Source of the DNA: Straminergon stramineum
Lineage: Eukaryota; Streptophyta; Bryopsida; Hypnales; Calliergonaceae
Reading direction: 5' to 3'
Length of the DNA: 64,000 nucleotides
Assembly: GCA_963920665.1 (NCBI GenBank)
Contig: OY987270.1
Coordinates: forward strand, 17,448,019 to 17,512,018
Of the stretch, positions 12,279-24,395 are shown one piece after another. Under the pieces are notes generated by a model, which saw nothing but the letters and a program-made list of their open reading frames with translations, was not told the DNA's origin and made no database searches. How positions within the stretch are numbered: the stretch's first letter is position 1; each line of letters starts with the position of its first letter. Position numbers and translations under genes: made by a program.

Positions 12279-12747
12279 TTAACCCCTAAAGGACCATTGT
12301 CCCTTCAAGGGATAAATGAAATTTTGGGCAGGTACCTATGGTTGTGATATTTGTCTTCATTTTTTGAAACTTTTTATGAGGATAGAAAGAATGATTAGCT
12401 TTGTGGGAATGTAATTTTTTTAATTTGGTGCCCAAGAATAAATGTTACGCCTAAATAAGCTCAAAATGAGGGAGAAGGGATATAAGAAGTTAAGAAGGTT
12501 CAAAGTCAAATAATCTAGTCCCATAATGTGCTGAAAAACTTGTTTTCTTCACTTTAAATGCATCTTGCAATCTTTGTAGTCAAAATTTCTGAAACTTTTT
12601 CCACACATTCTTATACTAATTAGGTGTAAGATCCTACGATTAGATGTGCAAAAATACACTTTTCAAATATTTTTACTCTTTGCTATAGAAATGACAGTTT
12701 TGAGTGGTTTTTTTGCAGAAAAAAGGCCTTAGTCCTTTAGGGGTTAA
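12279..12747. mobile_element. TTAA-flanked piggyBac-like element, family C (469 bp)
   Basis: The ends are TTAACCCCTAAAGGACCATT and GTCCTTTAGGGGTTAA, a 16-bp perfect inverted repeat. The left portion resembles the element in the channel intron at 4581-5504. The right portion carries the ATCTTGCAATC module shared by most repeats of this window and ends, like family A, with a phrase ATGACAGTTTTGAG before the terminal repeat. Confidence 0.8.
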
Positions 12748-15000
12748 AAGGATTGAATGACCGTTGAATGTACGCAAGTAATCTTAGGTATCCAAGTAAG
12801 TGTATATGAAGTCATTTTTTTAAGGATGTTCTTCAAACTTTGGCATAAAGTATGAACATTTATCCTCTTAATAGGAATATAATTTTTTTATCTAATAGGG
12901 TGCCTAGATTAAAAGTTATAGTGTCAACTTTCTTGAACTTTTTAAACAACCACAATAAGAAACCTACTTTTTGTGACATTTGAAAAAACATGTAGGAATG
13001 TTTTTGCTAACATTAGCTATCTTTATATACATTAAAAAAAATTTGGACTCTCTAGAGGGCTTCCAGTGTTTGACAAGCTAGTCTATTTCTAGAGCCTACT
13101 AAGCTACTTAGAAAAGGGAATTTCTAACAAAACAAAGATTCACCTTGTGTAAATATCGGGAGTTCCAAGAAGTATATTTTAGTTTTCTATTCTACAATCA
13201 TTAAAGGAAGATGCTACAGGGGTGCTTTCCAATATCAAAACAACACTTGTCACAACCTTAACTAATAGTACTTGAAAATGAATGCTCTGACATTTGGGAG
13301 TGACGAAGTGCAGAAATAGGGAAAAAGTTCCTTAGGCAAAATAAATGTAATGCACTGAGGGTCCTTCTCAGCATTTCCTAGTAGACCTGTGGGGAGTTCA
13401 AATTTCTCTAATGAGACATCACCTAAAATCCATTCTAATTGACAAGCAAAAAACTTCCCAAAATTTGAAGAAATATGCCTAATTTCAGCTTGTTTTATTC
13501 TAACACACTTGAATTGATATGGTCTTCCAAGCTCCCAACTGTGCACCATGCGTGTAGATGCCACAATGACACCACATGGGTGAGGAGAGCCATGTGAGAA
13601 TTTTTTTCATCCAACCCATCCATGATGTAGCATCCAACATGGCAACCAATGAGGATGATGCGACATACCTAGTCAATACACTTTTATGTTGTCTAAAAAT
13701 TTTAATAGTACTTTTTGAGATGTCCACTTAGACATCAACATAGATGTCAACTTAGATGTCTAGATGATTTTTGAGACATCAATTGATGCATACCATGTTC
13801 ATAGGGCAATGCCACCAAAATATAATTATGTAATAAAAAATAAAATAAAATGAACAAGAAAAATGTGTTGAATTCAACAAAAATTAAAGAGAACTTACCA
13901 TCAAGAGAATTTTTGATGGTAAAATGAAGGAATTACTTCATTGAAAGTTAGTGAAAATGAAGGGCAGAGAGGATGTTTATATAATGAAATTCATTGTCCG
14001 TCCTTGGTCAAACAAAGGATATGGGATAATTTGAAGATGGGAGTTTGCCCAACCGACATTTGGATGTTTTTTCAGACCTCTTCATGTTGTTAAGAAATTT
14101 TACTTTGAATGCAATTATTGCTTTACATATCCCATATGGGTTGTTTCACTTCCCAATTCCTACCACCTAACTTGTATAAAGAACTTATCTTTTCATTCGT
14201 AGTGGACATCCATCCATTTCTCTTTTTTTGCAAAGTATGCCACATGGCTACCCTTCCTCTAAAATTTTCACATGTGGTTAGTGTTTTATCATAAACCACA
14301 TTAATTTTTAGTGAATAACCCATAATCAAAATGGATCTACTAGTTGATGTAGCACTCTATTTTTATTCAAAGGATCCAAAAAACATCTTTATATCTTCAA
14401 TCCTTTCAAATAAAATGCCAATGGTAATGACAACATCCACTTGTTTTTACAAGAATGTGCTAGTGTTCTCGGCAACATCCACAAAAATCTACTTTTTCTG
14501 GCCTTCCCTCTTTCAACATCCTAGATTCGTCATGTCAAACATCGTGTGTTTTTGGTCGTACACCCCCCAAAACACAAGTTTCTTATAGAATTATAGTGAA
14601 TCTAGGCAACTTCAAGGAGCATGTACAAAATTCTTCCAATAATTTTGAAATTTGGAAGATATGTAATTTACATGATAGAAGATGCAAATGTCAAAAAGAA
14701 ATAACCATGTGCAGTGCAAAAAGCTCACTGTAGGAGGAATTAAAGTCTCTTGACCCTATTAGGCAAGATCCAAAAAAAAATTACTTCAAAATTTATAATC
14801 TTTCAATCTATGCAGTCAAAGTTTTTCAATTTTTTTTACACTTTTCCATATTAGTCTAGTCTAGTACAAATATGTATGGTTGAATTTTGAATTTTTTTTA
14901 TTCATTACTTTCTCACTATCCTAAAAAGTGGTAGTTTTTTACAATTTGTGCCCTAAATATGCCTCAGTTCTTCAAGCATGATGTTGCCACATGATATTAC
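12748..15000. other. AT-rich repeat-derived DNA, no gene
   Basis: No gene-like frame with splice signals was found. It includes a short degenerate tandem of GATGTC-containing units at about 13715-13790. The stretch 13905-14240 has a relative at 28918-29600 (shared phrases ATGGTAAAATGAAGG and GGATAATTTGAAGATG). A further copy of the module resembling ATCTTGCAATC lies near 14800. Confidence 0.5.
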
Positions 15001-15904
15001 TAGCCCTATAGTGTGAAGGTCTCTTTCGAGTCTTTTCCATCAAAAATCACTTAAAACTGCCATTTCCATTGCAAGGAGCAAAAAAAATTTTAATTGTTTT
15101 TAGGTGTATTGGATTTTGGTATCTTGCACTAGAATAGTGTAAAATTGTGTAGAAGGAATTTGAAAAATATTGACTATGCCAATTGCAAGATATTTGCATT
15201 TAAAGTGAAAAAAAAAGTTTTTTTGAACCTTGTGCAACTAGATTTTTTGACTTTGCATCTTCTTAGATTAAAACTTTTATACTATTAATTTTGAATTTCT
15301 AATTTTTCATGTTGAAATCAAGTTGAGGGTCTTGAATTTTTTATAAGCACACTTAATTTCACTCATTAAAAAAATATTAAGCAAAAATAGGTTAAACTAT
15401 TAATAGCTTTAAGATGCAATTGAAACACACTAATTTCAAGGGTCTAATTGTTCTAGTAAGAAGTTTGAACTTTGTAAAACTTTTTATTTTGAAAAATTGC
15501 AAAAAATTGAATTCATAAATGAATCTTCTAAGTTATTTTTTCATGAAGATGCTTTGATTGCCCCCCAAATAAGATTGTCCTTAACCTTTATATAACAAAT
15601 CCAAATGGAATGAATCAAAGCTTCCTACTTAAGTAAAATTACAATCTATTAGAATTTTTTTAATTTTTTATATAAATTTTTTGTGGATTTTTTTCTCCCC
15701 TTCGAATTAAAATTTGGAGCTTCTATACCATAATTTTTTCTCCTAGGTACCGATTGAAATAAAATCTATATTTCCATAAAGCTAATGTATTTTTCTATCT
15801 TTACAAAAAAATTCAAAAAATCTTGTTCAAAATTGAGTTTACACACCCCTACCCAAAATCCATCAATTTCTCTTTCAAGGGGACAATGGGGCATATGGGG
15901 TTAA
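15001..15904. mobile_element. Family H repeat, copy 3, TTAA at right end
   Basis: It aligns with 46808-47716 and with 39158-40660, sharing phrases such as GCAAGATATTTGCATTTAAAG and CATTGCAAGGAGCAAAAA-like text near the left end. Its right end is GGGGTTAA at 15897-15904; the left end (TAGCCCTATAG) is decayed. No coding sequence is seen. Confidence 0.6.
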
Positions 15905-15909
15905 GCAAC

Positions 15910-16044
15910 CACTAGTAGAAAAGGTGCTTGCAACAAGAGAACTGACAAGGGAAGTGATGCCCCAAACTATGCAAGCTACAAAGTTATGGACATTGATTAC
16001 TTCCCTTATTAATTACCTCATTGCTTGCACCTTTTCTACTGGTG
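15910..16044. mobile_element. CACTA-type MITE, copy 1 (135 bp)
   Basis: The left end CACTAGTAGAAAAGGTGC and the right end, inverted CACCAGTAGAAAAGGTGC, match at about 22 of the first 24 positions. CACTA followed by GTAGAAAA is the usual terminus of plant En/Spm-like elements. Flanks AAC and AAT fit a 3-bp target duplication only with one mismatch. It lies six bases after the end of the preceding element. Confidence 0.75.
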
Positions 16045-19000
16045 AATGTTGAGGGTCTTCTTTTGTTGTTTGGCTCCTCCTAAATCCAAGGACTCTCCTA
16101 ATAATGTTTTCATTTGAAGATTGCCGTCCAACCACTATGTAATTAGCCAAACACATTACTAGAAAACACCTCACAAACACATACTTCCCAACTAATACCA
16201 ATGATCTATACTAAAGAAAAATTCACTACAGTAGTGGAATACTCGAGAATTACCCCATGGAAAAATCCATATGTATAATCACCTCTAGATTTCTCCTTTG
16301 TATCGATCTTTGGGCAAAAGCAATTGTGTTATCCTAATCACAATAGGGGAGGCAACCCATTCTTGATCACCGCCCCATTATAGCAATGTTAGGTAGAGTA
16401 ATTTCGACCAAGAGATGATTACAATGATTAATGCTGGCACAGTTCCTAGTGTAGTTGTGGCACATTATGATTGGCTACAAGACTCTCAACATTACAACCA
16501 ACCCTTGTTGGATTTTGCAACCAACCCTTGGTTAGAACTTAGAAATAAGAAGGTATATATGACCAATATGGGTGGAGCAGAATCTTCAACCCAAAAAGTC
16601 ATAGTAATTATATTTTGAGAAATAAAAATCTGAAAAATTGTAAAAATCTTGTGAACTCTATTTTTGAATATGGAAAAATTTCCCACTGCTGAAATTTCCC
16701 TTGCGAATATGTGTACATGCTTAAGTGGTCAGAAATGGGTTGCCTCCCCTACCCTCAATATGAAGTAGCTAGTATATACAACAAAATTTAAAAAAAATTA
16801 CAATATAGGAATTTAAATCTACATACATTTACATGTATAAGAAAAAACTTAAATCCACTCTATTCAAAATAGAGACAAAGACTACTTTTGAAGTCTCGCT
16901 TTCCGACACAAGATTATGGAATCTCCATTTTGAAAATCTGCATAGAATTTATTTTTTAATTCAATTCTCACAAAAATTCAAAATTCAAAATGTCCATAGG
17001 AAATAGATACTATACTTGGACACTATATAATTTAAATTGGCATGTTTCAATTCCATCTTAGAACTAATATTGATGTAGTAACCCCTATTTAACTAATTAT
17101 GGAAAAATCCACAAATTGTGAACATCCTCTGAAATTGAAAATGTATCAACTAGGAGCCAACACTAGTCTATTTTTTATATTTTATTTAACCCAAAATGAT
17201 GATTTTGATCCATTTTTAAAATCCAAATTCTACATTTGGATTGTACATACATCATATTTTATGATTCACCTACAAATGCAATATGAATTTTGGACAATGG
17301 AATTGTCCATAATTAGTTAATGAGGTGTTTAGTTTTTTTTCCCTCCGTCTTCTACACTCTAGTACTTCACAAATTTTTAGAAAATGATTTTCTAGTTTAA
17401 AATTTCTCTTTGACTTTCAATTCAATCTCTCTACATAATTTAAAGAAAATGAAATGTCTACAATACATATTTTGTAAGTTAAAATGATTTAAAGTCTAAT
17501 GCCCCAATAGAGCAAGGCATACAAGAAATGTTCCTTTTCACTTTGAACACTTTTATCTTACAATCTTAAATGTCTGACTTATACCATTCTAGTGTAAGAT
17601 CGTTTGTTCACTTGAGTATGCAATTAGAAAAAATTGGCATAGAAAATTATAGTTGGGGGTGGATTTTGATGAAAGTCTAGAAAACTGAGGGTTTAATCCC
17701 TAATTGCCCAACCACCTGTATAGTGTATACTGTCAAATCTGAAATTTTAGGCTTATCTTGGTACGGGCAATTAAATTCCTTTGACCATTTAAATTTTTTT
17801 AAAAGTTGCCTATTGAAAATTTTTATTTTTCATTGAAAAAGATAGATATTTGATTTTTGAGAGATCTTCAAAGGCATATATGTACCATGAGTGGAAGAAC
17901 AAAGCTTGCTAATTATACTTCATTTCCTGGATTTGGACAAAGGTTTGCCAATTTTACTTGGTTTGAGAGCTAAAAAATTGTACTTAATCATTTGTTTTGA
18001 TAATGTTCTAAGTGAAAAAAATAAAGTGTTTTCATGGTTTTCACCATTGAAAATTTAGACATGCAAGTGTTAATTTGGAGTTATTTGCAATTTCTATTTC
18101 TACTTACTAAAAAAAATTGCATTTCAACAATTGCAAAGTAGATTGTCTAATGAGTTTGATAGCTCTTCATTTGAACTTGAGTTTTTTGGAAGTGCATTCT
18201 AGTGTGCTAACACAATTTCTAGTTCATTTTATCATTAATCCCCCAAAAATCTTATATACAAATTTCTGAAACATTGTGGGGAGGGGCACCATACTAAAAA
18301 TAGAAAATGTACATTTCTCTTGAATGTTATAATCTCACAACTCCTATACAATTTTAGACTCAAAATTGGTAAGCATACTAATAAGCAAGCTCTTTAAACA
18401 TTTATATAAATAGATTTTAAATAAAAAGAATATTTCTTGATTGGAGATAACTATAAGCCTATGCTCTTTTTTTGTAGTCAATACACACTAGGAAAGGCTT
18501 GGGCATCTAGGATTTATATAACAGAGAGACAATACACCCACAGTTTTGAATTTCTTTTTGGAACTCAGAAATAGACAGTTCAATTCAAAATGCAGAAATA
18601 CATCACAAGCAAGTGCACACACAATTTGTGAGAGACACAAGGTTAGCCAAAAACAACCACCAGTCCACCACAGTTTGTAAAATTGTATTTTCACTAGAGT
18701 CTTATTGCAGTGCAAATGTACAATCAGTTCCACTTGATTTTTCTCGTTCACTCCGAGCACACCACGCAGTCTAAACACCACAACCTCCCTTCTCGTTGAG
18801 AAAGGGGCGCAAAAAAAAATCAGCATTAGGGGGGAGATTTTTGAGCTCACAATTAAGCTACTTATCCAATCGAAATAAGGGTTCATTCTGAAGGGCATGA
18901 AAGAAATCAATTAAATAATAAAGGGGGAAACATGCTCCTCTCAGTCGATGAAAATCAATGAACGATCATGGCCATGAGGTGACAAGCTTCAGGTTCATTC

Positions 19001-19527
19001 AGCTTTCGGCTTCGCCAGCAAAGCGCTGCCTCTTGTCACGCAATGGCCACCACCTACAAACACCAAGGACCCCCCAAGAGCGCCACTTCATCAGTTGTTC
19101 ACATCTCCGTAATGATTGCAGATTGGTCAAAGAAGCGAGTTTAGAACAAAATTATGACAATCAAAACTTTAGCATACAGTCTAAAAATATGATTACATAG
19201 TATGCTTCATGGGAATCAGGGTTCTTTCATTCTCTAGCAGTACCTAATAAACATATGACCAATTTAATAATAGAAATCATGCTAAATTTCGTAGCAACTT
19301 ACTAGATCTTCTAATTCTTAGCTCATTTGACTTTTGTTTTGGTTATAAACCTTACACTCTGATTTACTGCCCCCAAGAGCTCATTGAATGAAGTTAGCGC
19401 GCACTTCATCTTCATAAAATAACGTTATATCTTTAAACTTAAAAAACAAAACAAACTTCTAGCCATTTGGCTAAAATTTGTGCAATGAAAACTTCACTGA
19501 GAAGCGGCGATTTTGGGTGTCCTTACC
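16045..19527. other. Repeat-derived DNA grading into the 3' flank of the zinc-finger gene
   Basis: From 16.0 to 18.4 kb the sequence is AT-rich with degenerate modules like those of the TTAA elements (near 17560 and 18320). From about 18.5 kb composition becomes more balanced; this part is probably the 3' untranslated and downstream region of the zinc-finger gene on the minus strand. An open frame of 140 codons at 18488-18910 (-) has no recognisable domain and I do not call it. Confidence 0.4.
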
Positions 19528-22500
19528 TTAATAAGTGATACTTGATTCAATGTTGCTATTTGGCAAGTTGAAGATTTGGGGATGGTTGTTGTTGTTTCCT
19601 CGATCAGGCATCACGAAGCTGTTGCTTGGAATGGCTGGCAGCTGATGGCAAGTCAAGCCTTCGGACTGCAACGTCGTTCCAGAGACAGTCGACTGGACGG
19701 ATCCAATGGAGTTATTGGCGGACACGCCCCGTGGGCGGGATTTACAGATGCGTCGATGGCGCTCCATCTCATGCTGGCGGGCGAATTTGCTTTGACAGAA
19801 GGGGCAAGAGATGTGCCAGTCCTCTCGCCTCTGGTGCGCCAGGCTGTGCTTCCGGTGGTACGACAGCACCCCCGAGTGGATCGTCTCGAACCGGCACATC
19901 AGACCGTTCACCGTGGGCTGGTTGCACACTAAGAAACGGGCGTTGTCTGAGTGTTTTTGCAGGACATGCCGACGCAGCGTCTTGCTGGACTTAAAGGCTT
20001 TGTTGCATCCTGCCATCTTGCACACCAACATCTCGGACTGTTCCTGCATGTGTGCACAGAGCGATACCCACGTATGTTAATCATAGATTAAGGTACTATG
20101 TCACCTCGGTAATATAGGAACTTGAAACCAATTTTCATTAAATTCTTAAGATCGGAATTACAGAAACAACATCTCATTTTAAAGACAACTAAGTGATCCT
20201 AGTCCAGAAAATAACGATTCCTACTGAATTGCTCATTTGTACAGTTTGTTTCAGTAATATGTCACCATATCACGTCGATTTGAATTCTAACTTTCCATAC
20301 TGAAAAGAGATTGGTTTGTATAGTGATTTAAAAACGCTGAGAACAATGGCGTTCACCAGATATTTATACTCATCATTGACTTCGTGCCCGATCCCTTTGG
20401 GAAAGCCTTCTATCCCTACCGTACAGGCAGCCAGGCAGGGACTTTTAATATCTATTCGACTGACTAAAAGAGATCAGGTCTGCGCGATATATAGACACTA
20501 TCGTTAAGGCTAATTTAAGGCTAATCTACACCCTTAAATTGTATGAAATTAGATTAATTAAAAATAAAGTTCTTTTTCGTTTTTCCTTTCAGCACACAGT
20601 GCACTTTGTCTAGTGATGATCAAGTAATCCTAAACTAGGGTTACCCCTAAATACATTGCCAGAAGTGGTCGTTTCTAAATTCATATTAAGTGGAAGTAAT
20701 CATTTAGGAAGTTTCAAGGAAGGTACCTAATGTGCCAGTAGAAAGGAAAAAATCATAACCGCACACTTGTAAACGACACTTCTGAAGGATAGATATAAGC
20801 TTTTAAAAGTTACTATAGTAAAATATTGTTTCCAAAGTAGTCTTTCTATTTTTAGTTTAGGCATCTTGGGGGTAAACGTAGTTTGACTTGCGCCCAGGAA
20901 AAAATTCAGGAAGAGGCGATTTACTGACGAATGGGTTCCTCGCTGTGATTATTTTACCTCATTAAAGCAATCGTGCTGAGAGGCAGAAGTGACGATGTCG
21001 GAGTCGTCGCACGTCTCGTCCAGAGCTACTAATGCATGCTCTCGAAGCAATTGCTCAAGCTCCAACACTCTCTGCTCTGCCCGAGTGGCACGCATGCTGA
21101 GTTCATCCAGTTTCAGGAGTACCACTGACCGGTCATTTTCCCATTCGTCCTGGAAACAAGAAGGGAGCACAAAAAATCAGCACTCTCTCAGCGAGACGTC
21201 AATTTCGTTAAATTGGTGATATTCCACAAACTAAAAATTGTGGCATATCTCTTCATAGAGGTCTAATTTCAGGCCACAAACTAGGACAGGTACAGAATTT
21301 TGTTTTCAGGCAGCGCGGCCTGACCCGCCCCGGGTAATGGAATGGAATATGGCCAATTTAACGAAATTGACGGTACGACCAATGTAATAACCCTCCTGAT
21401 CAATGCTGTTGAAACCTCACTCTACGATAGAAGCTAATCTTTGAAAGTACAGACCTGACGTGATTGTAGCATCCTTCTTCAGTAAACAAAAGCATTGCAA
21501 TTTTTGTATAACAATCAACCTAACGGCCTTCGAAACGTACACGATCTAAGAGGAAACTATACCGTTCGGGACCTGATCCTGTCTCCTATGATAACCCTTC
21601 TTACCAACATCAACTCCTCTATGCATTCGCTCCTAGGACATATTAACAAGTGGTGTAGGCAGTCCTTCGCAAAATATTATTTGATGGAAACAGTGAAAGC
21701 AGCAGTCACAGATAGATATATAGTGGTCTAAGTAAAACCTTCCAGTAGATAACTTGAAACTGCTCAAGGAATTCTTACATAGTTAAGGAGTTACGATTTT
21801 TACAGATTTGACTCTGGTACCCGAAGTGATCTCTTCACAGCTATATAATTCACACCCGAACTCATGTTAAAAATGCAATAGTGTCGCAAATTCTAATATT
21901 CTACCTTTGGCCCAACTTGGTAGATCTCTTAGCCGGAGTCCTAGCCAAACACTGAGTCTGAAATGTCTCAAAAGGCGAATAAATGCAGTTGCAGGGACAC
22001 ATACCAGTGCATGCTTCCTCTTTCGGCTTTCTGTTTGCTCAGCAAGAGAAGTCGTCGGCGTCCTTGACTCAAAGTACGGGTCAACCTGCTTGAAGCTTAT
22101 ATCCTCCCATGAATTCTCATCGGCCCACCTATCCTTTGCCTCTAACGAATTTGTCAGCTCCTTCTCCAGAGAGCAACAGTACTTGCACCACCCTTGATCA
22201 GGTCTGCTGTTACAAAACACACGCCATTACGACTTAGCCACAAAATCAAGCAGACGTGCTTCCATAACCTGAACTGAGCCCGTCTCTTTAGAGGCAACGA
22301 CCGAGCTTTGGAAGTAGACACCATAGGTCTATCTCCTGTACAATCTTGTCCTTCAACATTATGGTGTCCTTTTTTCATTCTTGAAAAGGGTTCAGCCATG
22401 AAGGTTGTCAGTAACGTGAAGGTATGAGAGTGGCTCGGCATGCTATTTCCATGACAGGATTCTATATTCACATTACCAGTTCCTGACTGCAGAAACTTCG

Positions 22501-23008
22501 CCACTATCAGATCCAATGCAATTGGCGACGAAACTTGCACGTTGGACGAAGTCATTCAAGCAAAGGTAAATGAATTGCCACTTTACCCGCCAGGACGTCT
22601 GGTTTCAGCAGACAATGCAACGTCGAGGATCCGCTGGAAGATAATCGGGTCCGTGGCAGCAATTCCGTTAGTATTGCCGACGTTCGTGCTGGACCACGGA
22701 CACAATTGGCTGCGTACGACCACCGCTCCTCCCTCGACAGCAGCTTCAGCTGCAAGCTTAGATCCCGTCGCCGTCATGCCATTCCGGTTGAGCAGGAACG
22801 ACCATTCCTTGGCCACGTCCGACTGGATGCCGTAACACCACAACCCTCGCGGTTGCTGTTGCAGTTGCTGTTGCTGCTTCATCACGTAGTTGGAAGAGTC
22901 CACTAAACCGGCTCCGTTATTAAATAATCCGTACTGCTGAAAATCCTGCGCCATGCCTTCACAAAACGGACTCCTATCAATATTACAAATCCAGGAACCT
23001 AACTGCAT
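19528..23008 (-). CDS. C2H2 zinc-finger protein with coiled coil, multi-exon
   Basis: Exons on the minus strand, all in phase: 23008-22587, 22206-22005, 21149-20958 and 20043-19528, about 443 residues. Exon 1 is Gln-rich (MKQQQQLQQQP) with a variable character. Exon 2 has a CKYCC motif and a basic stretch ESRKRKHAL that could be a nuclear signal. Exon 3 is a predicted coiled coil (RAEQRVLELEQLLREHA). The last exon carries three zinc-finger-like units: C-x4-C-x12-H-x4-H (CKMAGCNKAF), a longer irregular one starting LVCNQP, and CPFCQSKFARQHEMERH with a final Cys. A nuclear DNA-binding or regulatory role is inferred from these, but I do not recognise the family. An extra exon between 22.26 and 22.53 kb, and an upstream exon at 23529-23685, are possible. 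Confidence 0.75.
21197..21372. mobile_element. 176-bp MITE, copy 2, in a zinc-finger gene intron
   Basis: The ends CGTCAATTTCGTTAAATTGG and its inverted counterpart (AATTTAACGAAATTGACG) form a nearly perfect 30-bp terminal inverted repeat. It matches the copy at 6709-6879 inside the channel gene. Here it lies in the intron 21150-22004. No coding capacity. Confidence 0.8.
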
Positions 23009-23528
23009 GCAACACCGGTGCTCGAAACCGCTTCAAGAAGACGAAGAAATCAATGGAGGCTACAATGCGTCCATTTCGAAGCAAAAACGGAAGTCTAAGA
23101 ACTTAACGAAGAAGAAAGAAAGTAGTCAGACCTCCACGGCTTAAGAAGTGCGTGGCGTCTAAGAGAACGTGCAAGTGTCGTGCAGAAAGGTTAAAAAACG
23201 AAAAGAAGAGAGAAACGTGAAAACTCACTCACTACCGCTGCAATTTATAGTCCTGTAGTCACTGATTGTTTACACTAATTAATGACACCTCCGACTTTGT
23301 TTTCAATGGGATGCATATCGAACAAAATTCAAAGTAAAAGATCACAACGAGGAAGCGGGAGGAGCGAGGAAGCGCTTGCATAAGATGCCATAAACATGGA
23401 GTTTTCATAAACTTGAGCCGGACACACGCAGAAACTCGATGCATTCACAAATTCGGCACGTGCAGAAAAGTAAGCGCGAAGGGAAGATGATGACAACGAG
23501 AATAGTGTATTGCCGAGGTGAAGCTCAC

Positions 23529-23685
23529 CATGAATGGCAGGCAAAGGGGGAGGACTCGAATCCACTTGGCCACCAGTAGTAGCGCTCTGAAGAGCCAACA
23601 TAGGAAACACACTGTCGGCAACATTATAGTACATGCTTCCAGAAGTCTGACACACCCGGTCCAGCCCTCTGCTTTCACAAATCAT
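23529..23685 (-). CDS. Possible 5' exon of the zinc-finger gene
   Basis: A frame starting MICESRGLDRVC at 23685 runs 52 codons to a strong donor (ATG, then GTGAGC) and ends in phase 1. An acceptor just inside the next exon (TTAG before 22998) is in phase 1 and would replace the first three residues there, giving about 492 residues. The acceptor has a weak pyrimidine tract, so this may instead be a chance frame in the promoter. Confidence 0.35.
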
Positions 23686-24094
23686 TTTCTTTCTTCAATG
23701 AATTGCTCTCCGACGTCCTCCTCAGCCCGATCACATCCCCTTGACCACACACGTCACCTCACAATTTCACAAAACCTTCTGTCAAAACCCTTCCAGTTGT
23801 CACGCTTTGTTTTTTCATCAGCGCCCAGGCCGGGTTCGCAGGTCATGCATGCAGATGTGGAAGCGAAGTGCTCATCAATTCCGTCATCGAAGTGCACAAT
23901 GCAGCAGCAGCAGCAGCGACTTCGTTGTTTGAGCGTGGCCGCGAAACAGAATCCTTCGTGGAAGCGACAAAGCACGATTATCCTAAGCAATGTAGTTACC
24001 CCTCACCTAATCTTTTCCCTGACAAAATTCAACTCATGCATCGCAAGACCTGCGTCGTGAAACGATCGCCTCGAATATTTAGCAACCTCAGCTA

Positions 24095-24395
24095 GAAGTC
24101 GCCAGATCGCTGATGATGCACATTCGCGACACCAGGAAGTGAAACAGTAAAACGAACAAGAAGTAGAAGAAGAAGATGCTACGATCTGCCACCACACCTC
24201 GCCAAAACGCTGCTGCCAAGCATTAGCGACACTCGGACGTGAGACAGTGAAGCGGACAGGACAATGCTACAGTCCGGCGCTGCAAGTCGCCAAATCGCAG
24301 ATGCTGCTGCGGCACATTTGCGAAACCGGGACATGAAACAGTAGTGTAGCGGCGAAGAAGAAGAAGGTGAAGAAGAAGAAGCTACGGAGCGCCAT
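24095..24395. repeat. Three degenerate tandem units of about 85-110 bp
   Basis: Units starting near 24095, 24203 and 24285 share, in order, a phrase like AAGTCGCCAGATCGC, a GCGACAC or GCGAAAC phrase, a GTGAAACAGT phrase, and a GAAG-rich tract before GCTAC. The first and third are closest; the second lacks the GAAG expansion. Confidence 0.65.

Noticed and set aside
18488..18910. 140-codon open frame on the minus strand
   Set aside because: It lies where the 3' flank of the zinc-finger gene is expected and has no recognisable motif.
22154..22555. 133-codon open frame between zinc-finger exons 1 and 2
   Set aside because: Its natural acceptor (CTGCAG before TCA) is in phase 0 while the exon 1 donor is in phase 2. 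Skipping it keeps the frame. An alternative exon starting near 22455 remains possible.
23518..24060. 180-codon open frame on the plus strand
   Set aside because: It overlaps a candidate minus-strand exon with a strong donor, and it shows no domain or splice support of its own.
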